From positions 974,939-1,038,938 of the forward strand of contig NW_001865040.1 of NCBI RefSeq assembly GCF_000002865.3: a stretch of 64,000 nt of DNA. The letters run 5' to 3'. The stretch is from Monosiga brevicollis MX1 (lineage: Eukaryota; Opisthokonta; Choanoflagellata; Craspedida; Salpingoecidae). Made by a program: the position numbers and the translations under genes. Below, one piece after another: positions 1-12,400 of this stretch. Positions within the stretch are counted from its first letter, which is position 1; every line of letters begins with the position of its first letter. The notes under the pieces were generated by a model. That model was not told where the DNA came from. It made no database searches and saw only the letters and a program-made list of their open reading frames with translations.

Positions 1-2569
1 TTGGGCGCGCATAAAAGTAAGGGTGGTCACCTCCGTGGCGTCGACGATCGACAAGGGGTGAAAAGACGCTCTCGCCCGTATCACTGCCAGTCCAGCCGGG
101 TAAGCTGCTACTGCTGACCATGGGGGTCAGGCGGGTGGAGGCGTGGGGTGACCGATGCTCTGCGGTATCGTCCCGGGCTTGCCAGCGGAAGATGACAGCA
201 TCGTGGGCGCGTCGCTCAGCCAGGCACACGAGGTCACAACCAATGCCGTTGTCGCAAATACGCTGCTGGGATAGCTTGAGCAGCTCGGGTGACGACTAAG
301 GAGTGGCAAAGATGGGTGTGATGAAAAGCAGCGTCCGCCCATCATTGACATTGCAATGTCATGGGGGGTGGAGCACCGAGCCACACGGGGGAGGGGAGAA
401 AAAGAAAAAAAAAGTCCACACACATCACGTCTAGGATATGGAGAAAGTGCCAAGACAAAGAACGTGTTGCACCTGCCATTGCAGCGATTTGCAAGTGGAG
501 CGCACCTCGAACAGCCCGCCGCCTGGGGAGATGATGAGAACGCCGAGTCCAGTGCGTTGAAAGACGCGATCCAGGTGATGTCGATCAAACACGTTGAGAG
601 AGAGATTGACAGCCTCAAGCACGTTACCATGCAAGGCGCGGCTCAAGTGGCCGCGTGGCATTGAAGTTCTGTGAAGGGTGACATGACCCGAGGATAGCGG
701 CAGCAGAGGCAAGGATAGGCGCTGAGAATAAGTCGCGAGCCAAAGCTTTGCACAAGAACCGACAGGTGATAGCCACCGTGACTTTGTGAGATCGATGTAC
801 GCACTCGAGTAGTTCGATCTTGTCAAGAAAATTGTTGAGGTAACCTCGAATGGTCGTGAGTTGCAGAAGAAGATCGACGCCGACTTCGTTCTGCAGAATC
901 ACCTGGTATAAGTCTTGGCATAATCGCCCGGTGCATGTACGTTGCAAGCGCTCTGCAATCGCACACGATGAAGCTCGTGAGTGTAAGTCGCGAGGATAGG
1001 TAGACTACCAGAAAGCGCGCACGAGCTGCCGCCTGTTGGCCTGTGCTCGAGCCGGTGCAGGAGCGAGGGTCGCAGATAGAGAATGGAGTGTCCTGTGGAG
1101 CAGCTGACTGGCACGTACGTTGGATGTGCGGCGGGAAGGCATCCACATCCGTTTCGTCGTAGAGAATGCGCGCAAAGAGGGTCACTGAGAGTTGATGCGC
1201 AGTTTTATGGTCGCGCCATTGCCCAAAGAGGTCGGATAAAAAGCGAAAGGTGCGTTCAATGTACTGATCCCCACTCCAATCGAATTCTTGCATTTCTGCG
1301 TGTAACGATAGGCAAGGATATGGATAGGACGGAACAGTGGCAGGCGCAGTAGCAAAATCCACCCGTTCATTGTCGCAAAGCCATCCGATGTCAATCGCCC
1401 ATGATTGTGTGCGAGAAGAACATGAGCGTGCAAGAACATGAGGAGCAACTGGGGCCGAGAAGCTCGAGGCAACTGACCGGCTGACATTTGAATGAGCATG
1501 TGAATTTGGCATGCACTGGATCGATACACCACTTTGGTGCTGGCCGTGGCGTAGCCGCTCGCGACCTGTAGGGAGGGTGCCGATCCCAATAGATATGTGA
1601 TGAATGGGGGTGGCGGGGGTGGCGGAAGGAGACGATCATGAGGATCTCCAGCAGCGATGGATAAGTGCAGTGGCGTTGGCGAGACTACCTCCTTGCCGTT
1701 GCTCTTGAGCCACAGCTGGCTGATCTGGCAACGAATGCCGCCCACTTGCACAGATCGCCCAACGTAGAGGCACTGTTGTTTGAGGCTGGAGGTGAGACGA
1801 AACATGTCGTTTCGCCCGATGTATTGGCCTAGTGAGGTAACAGTCGTTGTGAGCAGATTGCTGCAAGCGTTCGAGGCAACAGATTGCCAGTCCGGGTGCA
1901 AGACCTAGACTAACCCCGAAAGGTAATTTCGACGACGTCAAGAGCCACGGCTTCGGGCGCGACCTTAACAACATGAACCTCACGCAAATTGTCCAGCTTG
2001 AAGAGCTAGCCAGAGAAACACGCGCACAAGGCAAGAGGACAGGCGGGTGATGGATACGGCGACAGTCGAGTACAGCTGCCCAACGCACACAGTGTCGATC
2101 CGTACAGAAGCGATGCTGCCATGCAGACTGATCTGTCCCCCCGATGCCAGGCTGAGCTGCTCCTTTTGCGTGGGAATCTATGTGCAGACACGGACAAGAG
2201 GCGGTCTCAAGCCATGAGGATAAGGTGAACATCACAAACACCGGGCGTGCTCGAGTTTGTTCACCTTAACAACGATATGGCAATCCAGTTGCGATGAGGG
2301 TTGGTGCAGATCCACCAAATCTCCCTAAGATTGTTTGCAGATGGGTGTCGGCGGCCAAGAGCATGTCAGCGGGCCAAGACCGACCAGTCGCACACCGCTG
2401 GCAGCTTTGCGTGGGGGCATGGAACGAACAGGATGTAAATCGTGGAGGGCTGAAAGGTGCACATGACATCAGGCGCGTGCTCGTTGCCATCCGTGTCATG
2501 CACCCAGAGACGGTAGGAGTGATAGTTGGACAAACTGCCACTGCCATGGCTCAAGCCGGTGGTGGCCAT
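1..2569 (-). CDS. DEPDC5: DEPDC5/Iml1 (GATOR1 subunit), N-terminal part, cut by the left edge
   Basis: Catalytic-side subunit of GATOR1, the Rag GTPase-activating complex that restrains TORC1 at the lysosome when amino acids are low (family knowledge). The joined exons follow animal DEPDC5 almost residue for residue: YRLWVH, then GDLVDL, LREVHVVKVAPEAVALD, QYIGRNDMFRL, GGIRCQISQLW, FDWSGDQYIERTF, SVTLFARILYDET and LNVFDRHHLDRVFQRTG. Exons I can place: 2324-2265, a 27-nt one at 2132-2106, 2005-1915, 1828-1689, 1565-1478, 1295-1119, 952-805, 668-506 and 295-1, with matching phases. The first exon probably starts at the ATG at 2569; its donor, and possibly one small exon before 2324, are unresolved. 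Only the N-terminal and SABA-like regions are present; DEP and C-terminal domains lie outside the window. Confidence 0.9.
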
Positions 2570-2757
2570 CCTGCTTGGTCTGAGATGGAGCGGCCAGATT
2601 CCGCACTCGAGCACAAGTCGGCACGCACACACTTGCACACACCCTCACACGCCTTTACACACACACATGAATACCCTCTTTGATGTGGCCGAAAGCCACG
2701 ACGGTTTCCCCGATGATCCCTTTACTGCCGCGGCGGCTGGTCAATGTCGCTGAGGCA

Positions 2758-2761
<4 letters not shown>

Positions 2762-2848
<87 letters not shown>
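2762..2848. repeat. (GA)n microsatellite
   Basis: About 43 uninterrupted GA units in the divergent gap between the DEPDC5 and oxygenase genes. Open frames across it encode only Arg-Glu repeats and are not genes. Apart from this repeat and a CA-rich stretch around 2620-2665, I see nothing in 2570-3028. Confidence 0.97.
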
Positions 2849-2849
<1 letters not shown>

Positions 2850-3028
2850 AAGTGTCCAAGAGAAAGTGTGTCAATTTTCACTGTATCTCTTACGAGGATT
2901 TTTTCGGTTTTTTTTTTACACGTTCAAAAAACTCAACTTGTGGGGTGTCTGTGGCACTGGGGTCAGCTGTACAACAGGGCCGAGGAGATCCGTCAGCCAT
3001 ATCTCGGGAGGAGTTGTCGGTGGTGGGG

Positions 3029-5338
3029 ATGCAGCGCATACTTGACTATGCAATTGTGGCAGCTGCAGCTGCCATCGTGGCGGTGCACATTGATCGGTCT
3101 CTCCTGACCTCCCCACCCGCTACGGCGGATCGTGAGGTGGTTGATTTCAACTGGCAGGGGAAGCCTCTTGGCAATGGTCAGTTTTGTCAGGCTGGTCAGC
3201 TGCGGGGAGGGGAGCGATGGCGTTCTGGCGTGCGGCAATTGGCCTGCTTGTGACACTGGTGCGGCTGGGCCTCACGTTGGGTGTGTCATCGTGGCGTGGC
3301 TCAGATCGAGGAGATGGGGCGCAGCTGCCCCCCTTTGGTGTCATGCGAATGGAGTGGCAGACACCGATTTATCGGTGCGTGTGGCAAGACATGGCACATG
3401 CTGCGTACGCAACGAGATGAAGCGTGTCTTGCTGGCTGGTACACTCACTTGATTTACTCTACTGTGTTCTTTTGGGCAGCGTCAACTTTGCCAATTTTGA
3501 GCCAGGGGCGCATGACCTACTCCAGTCTGTTGCGGCTAGCATTGAAGAGAGTTTTGCTGCGTTTCGTGCGGCCAATCCAACGCTGCCCGAAGTATCATAT
3601 ACTCGGTGCGTGACCAACCAGCCAGCACCTGTTGAGCTTGTCTGAATCTGGGAAGAACGCGCGCCCTTGTCCCGGAAGACTAATGAACCAATCGTCACAC
3701 CCAATGCGTAGGGAGGGCATCAATGAAGCTTTCTTCCAGTGGCAAAGCCAAGGTGGTTGGGCTGGCATGCGGCGAAGTAGCCATGGTATCCGCAAGTTGG
3801 AATCATGGTTCAATTTCATGACGGACGTCTTTCTGAATCAAGTCGGCATGCACGAGGTGTGTCGCGTCCCCTGTGATGAGACCGGGGTGCTTCCCCCCAA
3901 AGGGGGCGTGCGTTGTCTGGTGTTGCCCCTTAATAAAGTGTTCTCTGAATTTGCCGCGCTTTGCGTGCCCTTGTTCGACCTGTTCAGTTATTGACGTGTT
4001 GGTATGAATGCGTAGACTGAAATTGCGAGCCGGAACCGAACACTCCACGCTTGGGCAACATATTTGCGGGCTTGTAACAGCCATGCGCTGCATACCCATC
4101 CAAACCATCTTGTGTCCGGCGTGCTTTACTTGCAGGTGCCAGAGGGAGCGGGGCCTCTTCAGTTTCATGATCCCCGGTTGGTGCGGAGCACACTTGGAGC
4201 GAGGGTCGTTGGGTGCTGCGCCTGCCGTGTGCCGCGTGTGGTCTGAGACAAACAGTCATGACCGATGCTTTTGTCGTTGATGTAGGGGACCATTGCCCCC
4301 CTTTGATGGAGTGGTGACCATCCAGCCTGAGGTGGGCGACTTGATCCTTTTTCCTTCGTGGCTGCCGCATCAAGTCGTGGCCAGCAGCAATGTTGATCTT
4401 GCGCGCATCTCCATCGCCTTTAATACCGCCGGTGAGTTGAGCGCGCAGCCTGGCTGCACGGTGTTGGACGTTGACGGCCACCATGACCAGTTGTCTGTCA
4501 CTCGGGCTGGGCTGGTCGTGCACACCCTCGTGCCCCCCTTGTTTTCCCCTCTCTACCCAACCAAAACAAAACCCCCCGACCTGCCCGCTCGTGCTGAGGT
4601 GCGGCCACCACTTCTTCTTGAGTTGGTGTGGGTCATCAGGGAGAAGGGGTAATGAAGGGGATGCTCGAGCTGGTGTCTTGACTAGACAAGTCAACTGTCG
4701 TGCCGCGTCGGGCGTTGTGGCATTCTTGTGTGCTCTGGTGCTTTCCGGGTCCTTACTATCTGTCGAGCCTCTTACCCCACACTTTTATTTTATTACGTGT
4801 TTGTATTGAAAGGCGACTGGGCAGCGACTGGCTCCATCTCCGTCTCGTTTCCGTTGGAGCAGACCTGAGGCCGAGCCAATAGGTTGTCTCAGCTTGGGGC
4901 CAGAGTAAGGCTCGGCAAGTCGACAAGGGGTCGGAGCCAGGTGCACGGACGGCCATCGAGCACGTTATTGGGTTTCTTCCGTTTCACCTGTCAAATTCAT
5001 AGCGTTCTGACGATCAAGAAGAATGAATGGTCATCTTGTGGGTCTTGTGGGATATTTTGGGTTTCTCGTGGAATGTACGGTTGCTCACTTCCATCAGCTT
5101 GGGCAATGGTGCCGCTGGCACGGAACCTGCGCACAAGCCTGTGCGTCACAATGGCGGTGTGCCCTGCAGCGTGCCACCAGGCGCGCAACGGATGCAAGAG
5201 GCGTCAAACGCTAGTGGACGGCGTTTTAAGCCCTGGTTTTCGTTTTTACCTTCAAATACGCCGCCCAAGTTGCTTCAGGCTACGCTACGGCTCCAGCTGG
5301 AACGTTGGGGCGGGGAGGAGGAGCAAGTGATTGGTTGA
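3029..5338 (+). CDS. 2OG-Fe(II) oxygenase-like protein with N-terminal membrane anchor; exon model incomplete
   Basis: Probable 2-oxoglutarate/iron dioxygenase of the putative family with the C-terminal RISIxFN signature (PF13759-like). Visible pieces: a start at 3029 with an Ala/Val-rich hydrophobic segment (signal or anchor); an exon around 3478-3600 (NFANFEPGAHDLLQS); one around 3798-3857 (ESWFNFMTDVFLNQ); one around 4080-4200 with HTHPNHLVSGVLYLQVPEG then FHDPR; and one around 4286-4430 with GDLILFPSWLPHQV and ARISIAFN ending at a GTGAGT donor. The first His, the later LPH His and the Arg fit the metal and 2OG ligands. An open tract at 5100-5338 ending in a stop may be the last exon, but I could not link it in phase. 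The first junction is also unresolved. 4431-5090 otherwise shows no clear coding. Confidence 0.7.
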
Positions 5339-5614
5339 GCTAGGTTCGGCTTATTGTTGCTCATGGCCTGGCAAAGCAAGAGCGGCTGGTGTGGGCACCA
5401 GGCACGTTGCCATTCCCAAGCATGATCTTTTTGGGGGGCCCCGAACCATCCTTTTGGTTACTAATGGCTCCTGATGGGCAGAAGGCAGGTGCAGGGGTCT
5501 TCTCAAGCTTTAAGGTCGTTCCCGAAGTCAATGCGTGGCGTCAATGCGCGTTTGGCGGTTGCGCCTCAGATTTCTTTTTTTTTTGGCTGCTGTTTCCATA
5601 TGGGGCTTGCCTTG

Positions 5615-6419
5615 TCAAGTCCTGTGCAGCTTGATGTCCCACCACTTGGTGTTGGTGTTGGTGCCAATCGTGCAGGAGCAGCCAAAGTACGCTGACACGA
5701 CAGACTGTCCGTACGAGTCGGGGATGGTCAAAGCCCCCAAACCGGGCACGCGCTTGCCGCTTCCGCAGTAAAGCATCGAAAACATGGGGTTTCTCTGCAA
5801 TGCATGACGTGTCGACGGTACGTCGTCAATCAAAAGATACCTTCCACCCTGGGTAGAATCTTTGGCACCCAAGATCACGGAGCCACTTGGTATCCCACAT
5901 CAACAGTACAACGGCAGGTGGGTAGTGGGGCAAGCTCATGAGAGATGGCTAGGCGTCCCAAACGCCACCCCCTTGAACGCGTGGTCGGCTCGAAAGTCAT
6001 GTCAAACGCGCGAGCGCCAAGCGCTTGGAAGAGTCTCGCAGCACTAACACCACGTAAACTCACTTTGGTGTGGTTTGGTGCTGTTGCAAAACGAGGGAAA
6101 GAAAAGGCACCGATCGACGCACAGTCGGAAGTAATCGAAAGGATTTCATCTGAAAAGGTGGAGCCCCACCACGCCGTTTCAAAATAGGATACCCATGACG
6201 TCAGGAGCAATCGTACGGTGCATGGCTGTAATGTCAGAACGTCAAGTTGTGATGTTTTGTGAGAAATCATGGGTCTGTGGGATTTTTGACTCTGGCTAAA
6301 TGTTGATGAAGTGCAGGCGATACGGTCAACGCCAACACCAGGCCGCCCTACGCTTGGCGGTGTGGGTCACCTTGCCGTTGACCAAAGCGTCGAGTGGGCG
6401 GAACCATTCATCATTACTT
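5615..6419 (-). CDS. Unrecognised protein, at least two or three exons
   Basis: Not recognised. Two exons join in phase: 6227-5969 (acceptor uncertain) and 5885-5615, the latter ending in a stop. The product is about 180 residues, rich in Ser, Gly, Thr and aromatic residues, with a Cys-containing C-terminal half (MLYCGSGKR, FGCSCTIGTNTN). A short upstream tract (6419-6371, DEWFRPLDALVNGK before a GTGACC donor) may be an earlier exon. No start codon was fixed. No membrane segment is obvious. It lies opposite the oxygenase, probably with converging 3' ends. It could also be part of a longer gene whose first exon I did not find. Confidence 0.5.
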
Positions 6420-7442
6420 ACGTACGTGGGGGTTTTTTTTTATGACGAGGCTCGACGGGCCGAGTCACACCCCTGATGAGGCAAGGTCAGGTCTCGAATT
6501 GAGGTGGCGCGGGACTGCACCTTACCCACCCACCCCTATTATTGATTGCTTCACATCATCATGTCCTGGATCTGGAGAAGGACAGGAAAGCAAGAACGCG
6601 AGCCTGTGTGGATGACGGAGATGTCAGAATCAGCAAACCCTCTTGCACGCCTCATCGTCATCATCAGCTATTCTCACCCGTCAAAAAGCACGCGGACCGG
6701 GCACACTCGGCGCAGCTCGGCGCAGCTCGGCGCCATCAAGATGAAGAAGACACATCGCCTGCGCCTGGCTCTCTTCGTCGCTTGCTGGGCACTGGGGCAA
6801 CTCAGTCAACAGCTGTCAAAGCACCTCGTCGTGCCCTCCTTGCTCCATGAAGACAAGGACTTGAGAGTTTGTGACGACTCTCTTCACCCAAGACCCGGAG
6901 GCAGCCAGCCACCCAAACCACGACCTCCCCAACAAGACGTGCCGAAGGGGTATAAGCAAGCAAGGTGGGGGGGTGTTCGACACGCGCGTGCTTACAAACC
7001 CCTGCTTCCCCCACACCCCTCCACCCCTTCTTGCGGTCCTTGCATATCTTCCCCTTCTGTACCTTCTTCATCTTTCTTCTTCGTGTTGTTCATGTGCTTT
7101 TGTTCTTCATCCACCTCGAGTGACCTCACCAACCCCCCAATCCACACCCATCAACCCACATTCCACCCACAATATTTTGTGGATGCATGCACACCAGTCA
7201 TCATCACTTGGTATATCCACACCACACCCTCAAAACTCATCCAACAACCACTCGCGGCAACCACCCACCACCACCTCCTCTCCATAGCATTACAGTTCCG
7301 GTTTCGTGTCGAGTGGTATTTTTTTTCCACCCTTTCTACGTTTTCACAAATACCGTTTACTTCCCTTGTTCGTGGTGTTGTGAGCATTTTTTTGCTTGCA
7401 GCTCCGACCACATCCACTTTGACACACACACACACCACGAGC
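6420..7442. other. Gap between unknown gene and kinase
   Basis: C- and T-rich sequence with no conserved protein signal. A frame in phase with the downstream kinase stays open for about 900 bases upstream, but its translation is Ser/Pro/His-rich low complexity, so I treat it as 5' flank or UTR of the kinase. Confidence 0.6.
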
Positions 7443-8342
7443 ATGGACCTGCAGCTGTTAGCAGACCGCTACCTCTTGCAAGAGGAGGTCGGCTTTGGTG
7501 CGACTGCGCGTGTGTTCCGGGCCTTTGATCTCTCCTCGGGTGAACCAGTGGCCATCAAGGCCATGACCGCTGACGCGGCCGACGCTGCCAACCACGAGTA
7601 CACTGCCATGCAGCTCATGTTTGGTACACCCAATGTCGCCAACGTCCGCGATGCCTTTGTCGAGGGCAACAAATGCTATCTCGTCCTCAAGTACATGCCC
7701 AATGGCACCTTGTACCAGCGCATCAAGCCCTGTGCTGAATCTTCCGTGGCCAGCCTATACGACCTCCAGCGCTGGTTTCGCCAGCTGGTCGGTGCCGTCG
7801 AAGCCTTTCACCAGCGTTGCCTCATCCACGGTGACATCAAGCCTGAGAACTGCCTCATTGACGAACAAGAGAACCTTGTCCTTCACGACTTGGGCACGAC
7901 AGCAGCCGTTGGTCACGTGCATAGTGGGCGTCTGATTCCCGGCACTGAGTACTACATGGCCCCCGAACTCTTGCAACGGGCTCCCTGTGCCCCGGAGCAA
8001 GATGTTTGGTCCCTCGGCATTGTGCTGCACGCCATTCTTCTCTCGGATCTGCCTTGGCGTCGTGCTGATCCTTCGGATCCAGCGTTTGCCGCCTATCTCA
8101 AATCGGGCCGCCTGGCCCTTGGACCCCGCGCTTCTTTGCTGAGCCATGAGCTCCGCGAGCTTCTTGGCCGCATGTTGGAACCGGAGCCTCGTCACCGTGC
8201 CTCTCTGCTGCAAGTGGCTCTCTTTCTGGATGCCGGTGTGCCTTGGTTTGAACACGAAACTTCTCGTGTTCTCGTCAACAAGCCCAGCCCGATTCCCATC
8301 CACCTCAACCCCGCTCACTGTGTTCGTGGCCTTGTTCTCTGA
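7443..8342 (+). CDS. Intronless protein kinase, Ser/Thr type
   Basis: A 299-residue, single-exon protein kinase domain with almost nothing else. In order: glycine loop VGFGATARVF, VAIK lysine, alpha-C Glu in NHEYTAM, catalytic loop HGDIKPENCL, metal motif DLG, GTEYYMAPEL and the DVWSLGI region. The catalytic Asp, the Asn and the DxG Asp are kept, so activity is plausible; HRD is changed to HGD and DFG to DLG. The start at 7443 begins the conserved fold about 9 residues before the glycine loop; the frame stays open upstream but looks non-coding. Being intronless is unusual here, where all other genes have introns; it could be a retrocopy or a naturally single-exon gene. Substrate unknown. Confidence 0.93.
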   Translation: MDLQLLADRYLLQEEVGFGATARVFRAFDLSSGEPVAIKAMTADAADAANHEYTAMQLMFGTPNVANVRDAFVEGNKCYLVLKYMPNGTLYQRIKPCAESSVASLYDLQRWFRQLVGAVEAFHQRCLIHGDIKPENCLIDEQENLVLHDLGTTAAVGHVHSGRLIPGTEYYMAPELLQRAPCAPEQDVWSLGIVLHAILLSDLPWRRADPSDPAFAAYLKSGRLALGPRASLLSHELRELLGRMLEPEPRHRASLLQVALFLDAGVPWFEHETSRVLVNKPSPIPIHLNPAHCVRGLVL

Positions 8343-9459
8343 GACCAAGGCCCAGTGAGACGAGGCTATTATTATTATATGGGTCATGGTCTTCGCGGCA
8401 TGACCTTTTTTCTTTCTTTTTCTTCAGGCTCGTTTTCTGTACATAGCCTACGCTAGCTGATTTTGCCCGGCGCCCCGTCTTCTGTTCAAAACAGATGGTG
8501 GAGCGTTGTAGCTGATTGACCAACAAGGCATACCTTGCCCTTGTAGTTTGCTCTAGTTTTTTTTATCACCTTCTATAAATGTTCCATTGCTTTCCAAACT
8601 GGAACGGACTCTCCGACCCTCAGTAATTCTGATCGATCTCATGCGCTCTTAGTGCGCATCTGCGACTGCGTCGCCCTACTCTCTCCTTTTTTTTTTTTTT
8701 CTTTTTTTTTCTTTTTTTTTCTTTGGTTTGACTAATCTAATCGAAAGCCAACACCAACATTTTCCTCTCTTCTTCTTTCTCTTTTTGTCATCCTCGAATC
8801 CGATGTCAGACAAATAGTCGGATTGGGCAGTGGGCGAGCGCAGTGAAGTTCGTACATTCAGCCAAGTCAAACAAGCAAACCGTTCGTGTTCGTGTTGTTG
8901 TTGTTGTTTGGGGACACACTCTGCTTCTGCCACATAATCTTGTGCGGGCCCGCTCTCTCGAACGCGCCCCTTATGCTCCTTCACTCCCTCTTGTCAATGA
9001 GGAAAACACAACACCATATCCTGCCAATTCATACTTCACCCCTCTCCTTCTCTTGAAATTTTACCCGCACACAGCATCCTTCTCAGATTCGGATCCCTTC
9101 TCTGCCCCATTGGATTGGCCCCGTCCCGTCTGTTTTTCGGACAGCGCCGACCGTTTGAAGGGCAGCTCGCATGACGGGGACACGCAACGACTTGCTTCCG
9201 ACTCGCCGCGGGGCGGAGTGCGAGCCCCTTTCGGGACAAGGGAGAAAGACCTGCCAACTCTTTTTTCACCCCTCTCGCGCACGGCATCGAACCTGCATCC
9301 GCTCCCAGGGTCCGGCGTGAGCATCAGGGCGCCAAACCGCTTGACGCTCATGCCCCGACCCAGAGGATAATCACGCCCTTGGACGCATATCGCCGAGTAC
9401 ACATCTGCCCAGCGCCTGGCAAGGTTGTCTTATTTCCGCGCCGTGCGCGACCCTGAGCC
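8343..9459. other. Gap between kinase and CH-domain gene
   Basis: Contains the 3' flank of the kinase, T-rich runs around 8685-8722 and a C/T-rich stretch before the next start. No conserved coding signal seen on either strand. Confidence 0.6.
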
Positions 9460-12400
9460 ATGGCTTCGCGACGCTCGTCCCGGTCTTCCATACGGGTATG
9501 TGCCCTATTTCAAAATCGCCCGCTCCCGAACCGACGCCCACCCCCTCGGTCGATCGACCGAGTCCGCCCTTCTACCCTGTCGTCCTCGCACGTCTGGCAT
9601 GAATTGAATTCAGTCCTGCTCACACACGCACACTTTTTTCCTTCCTGTCGACTCTCCTTTGCAATCTCGCCCTTGCCTCAGCACCGAGCTTCCTTGCGCC
9701 TGTCCAAGGATGAGAAGAGAACAGGCCTTGCTTTAGACCGCATGCGCGACAATGCTCGCGCCTATGAGTATCTTTGCCACCTCGAAGAAACCCGACAATG
9801 GATGGGTGCCATCTTTGACGACGAACTGCCTCCAGCCGATGAGCTGAGCCACCGCTTCGCCAACGGTGTCGTCCTGGCCAAGGTACGCTCGTGCTCCCCC
9901 TCGCTCTCTCGCACCCACTCTCAATGACCACCAACCACTCCGTGCATCCCCTTCCTTACGCACTGCCATGGCACCACCCACTGCATGCACCCCTCCACCG
10001 CAACAGCTCGCAGCTGCCATCTGTGAAAAGGGCAACCTGACCCGGCGCATACGCATTTTCGACCGTTCCGAAGAAACATACCATGTTTGTCTCAAATCCG
10101 CGACATAGCCGTGCGCTGCACCACTGTCCCGCTCTTCTTCTACTCGTCGTTTGTGCACCTCGCCAAGAGTGCATTCCGTTGGCTCGGTGGTGCAGCGGAA
10201 AAAAAAGTCTTGGCTTAACAGGACCCCGCCCCGTTTTTTCTCTTGCTTTTCTCCTCCTTTTGGCTTCTGACAGGAACAAGGTCTCAACTTTCGACATGCT
10301 GATAACACGCTCCGCTTCCTGCAAACCCTGAAGGATCTCAAATTTCCAGAGGTTCGAGCTTCATTCTCCCCGCTCACACTTTGCTAGCTTCATGCGGTGT
10401 GTGCCCAGAAAGTATATCGATCCAACTCACGCCCACTACCGCCATAGACCTGGCAACCCGAAATTACCGATGTGTATGATCGGAAGAACATTCCCAAACT
10501 CGTTTACTGTCTTCATGCCCTCAGGTATGGTCAAAATTTCTTCTTCTTCACCCCGTCGACAGCCGGCGAACTGGCTCCCTCCCCCTCCCCCCCCCCCTTC
10601 TTCTCCCTTCTGGGCACGATACCGCTGTGGAAAAGTCGTTCATGCCCAAACCTGCCCTTCATTTTTGCCAATACTTGTGGCCTCTGCGGCCTGGCTGTTC
10701 CACGACTATTTAGCCTCTTTTTGTTTGAAATGGGCCTGGCCCCCGCGATGCCGGACCTGATGGGCGTGGCCGAGTTCTCTGACGAACAACTGCAAGCAGC
10801 GGATAAAGAAATCGAGCAGGCCGGCCCTCGCATGCCTTCTTTCGGCAAGCTGGGAAAAGCACCCTCAACGGCTTCCTCCGCATCTGCCCCAGCGCCACCG
10901 CTCACCATCATGGAAGAACCGGCCACGGCCCACACCAGCGACACAACCCCTCCCATTGGCTATCACATCACCTGGCCTTTTCTCGTCGACGATTGGACCC
11001 ATGCCCCGGACACCGCCTCCCAAAACACCGCCTCCCAAGACTGGATTGAACAAACGGCGCAAATTCAAACCCACAAACCAGACTTTGGTGTACGTCAAAC
11101 CGGACCGTGTGCCACTCAACAACGCTTTTGCGCGCTTGGCCTCATCGCCATGCTCCGTGCCACTTTTTTTTTAGCGTGTTGCTCAGGAAGCCCGTGAGCA
11201 AGCCCAGGAAGAGGCACTTGCCCAGTTTGATATGCTTTCCATTCTAGATGACCTTCCTGCGATACAAGCCAAGGTTTGAAAGCCCCCACTCACTCGCCGC
11301 TTTGCATCTGTACCTTGATGTGACGCACCGCGAGCCTAGCCCTACACACCGCGCGCCTGTCCTCATGCTTTGAGTGCCCGTCTTCATCGCACCAATCCTT
11401 TGACAGCTGAGAGAATGCTTGAACACCCCGAGCGCACAAGAACCAGAGCTTTCCATGGCAGATGAACAAACGTACCTGTACGTGCCACTCACTCCCCTCC
11501 GCCCCCAACCCTTTTTCTCGTCTACATTCGCGGCATTAAAGCAACCCTGCTCGAATGACCAGCAAAGCGTACATCGTGCCTGGAGACCCACACTCAGCTT
11601 GCTGAGCCACAGCTAGCCGCACACACAACCTCCCGACCTCCCGGCTTCTCTCACCGGTGCCCCTTGTCTGCGCAAAATACACTCGTGCGCGCGCGCGTAG
11701 CGAGGCCCGGGCTGCCTATGACCAATTTTCGAGAGACCACTTTTGGGACTCCTGCTATGCAGGAGTGCCTCGTCCGTACCGCGTTGAATGGCCCTTTTAT
11801 CTTGAGGTAAGTTTTTTGTGAGACCTGTTCCCTTCTTTTCCGCCACGTCTGATGCCATTCCGATCTTGCTCGCCTTTCATTTCTCTGCCGTGGCTTCGTG
11901 GCTTCATTGGCACACAAACGCCAGGACGTGGTTCTGCCCAAAGATCAAAAGGAGGTAGCGTTTTATGATCAGTTGTACCAAGCCAGTCTGCAACGTCTTG
12001 CCGACCAGACCATGGCACTCTTACATGCTGTCAATGCTGAGCATACAGACGTGGTGCGTGCGTGCAACAGCCTGCAACCAACGTGCTGTCCTCGTTTCCT
12101 GGCTGGTTTTTTTTTTTTTTTTTCTTTTTTTTTTTTCCCTATTCGATCCGTCTACCTTTCTCTGCTTTTTCCATCTCACGAAGCTGCTATTGAAATTCGT
12201 GAATGAACTTTTATCGCTCATGCCCCTGTTTGTTCTCTCTCTCGCGCGCACGCGCGCTCTTATCTATCCCTTTTCTTTCCTCCTTTCTTTAGAAAGTGCT
12301 CGAGGCCACAACATTTGATGAGCTGGTCGCCGCAGCCTTTCCAGACCTATTTGAGCGCTTCACTGAACCTGGCGACACCGCTGATCCCGTGGAACCATGG

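Noticed and set aside
2680-3253. Open frames with long Arg-Glu repeats
   Set aside because: They are translations of the (GA)n microsatellite and carry no domain.
6546-7442. Upstream in-frame extension of the intronless kinase to about 598 residues
   Set aside because: The added sequence is Ser/Pro/His-rich low complexity from C/T-rich DNA with no domain; the kinase fold starts just after 7443.
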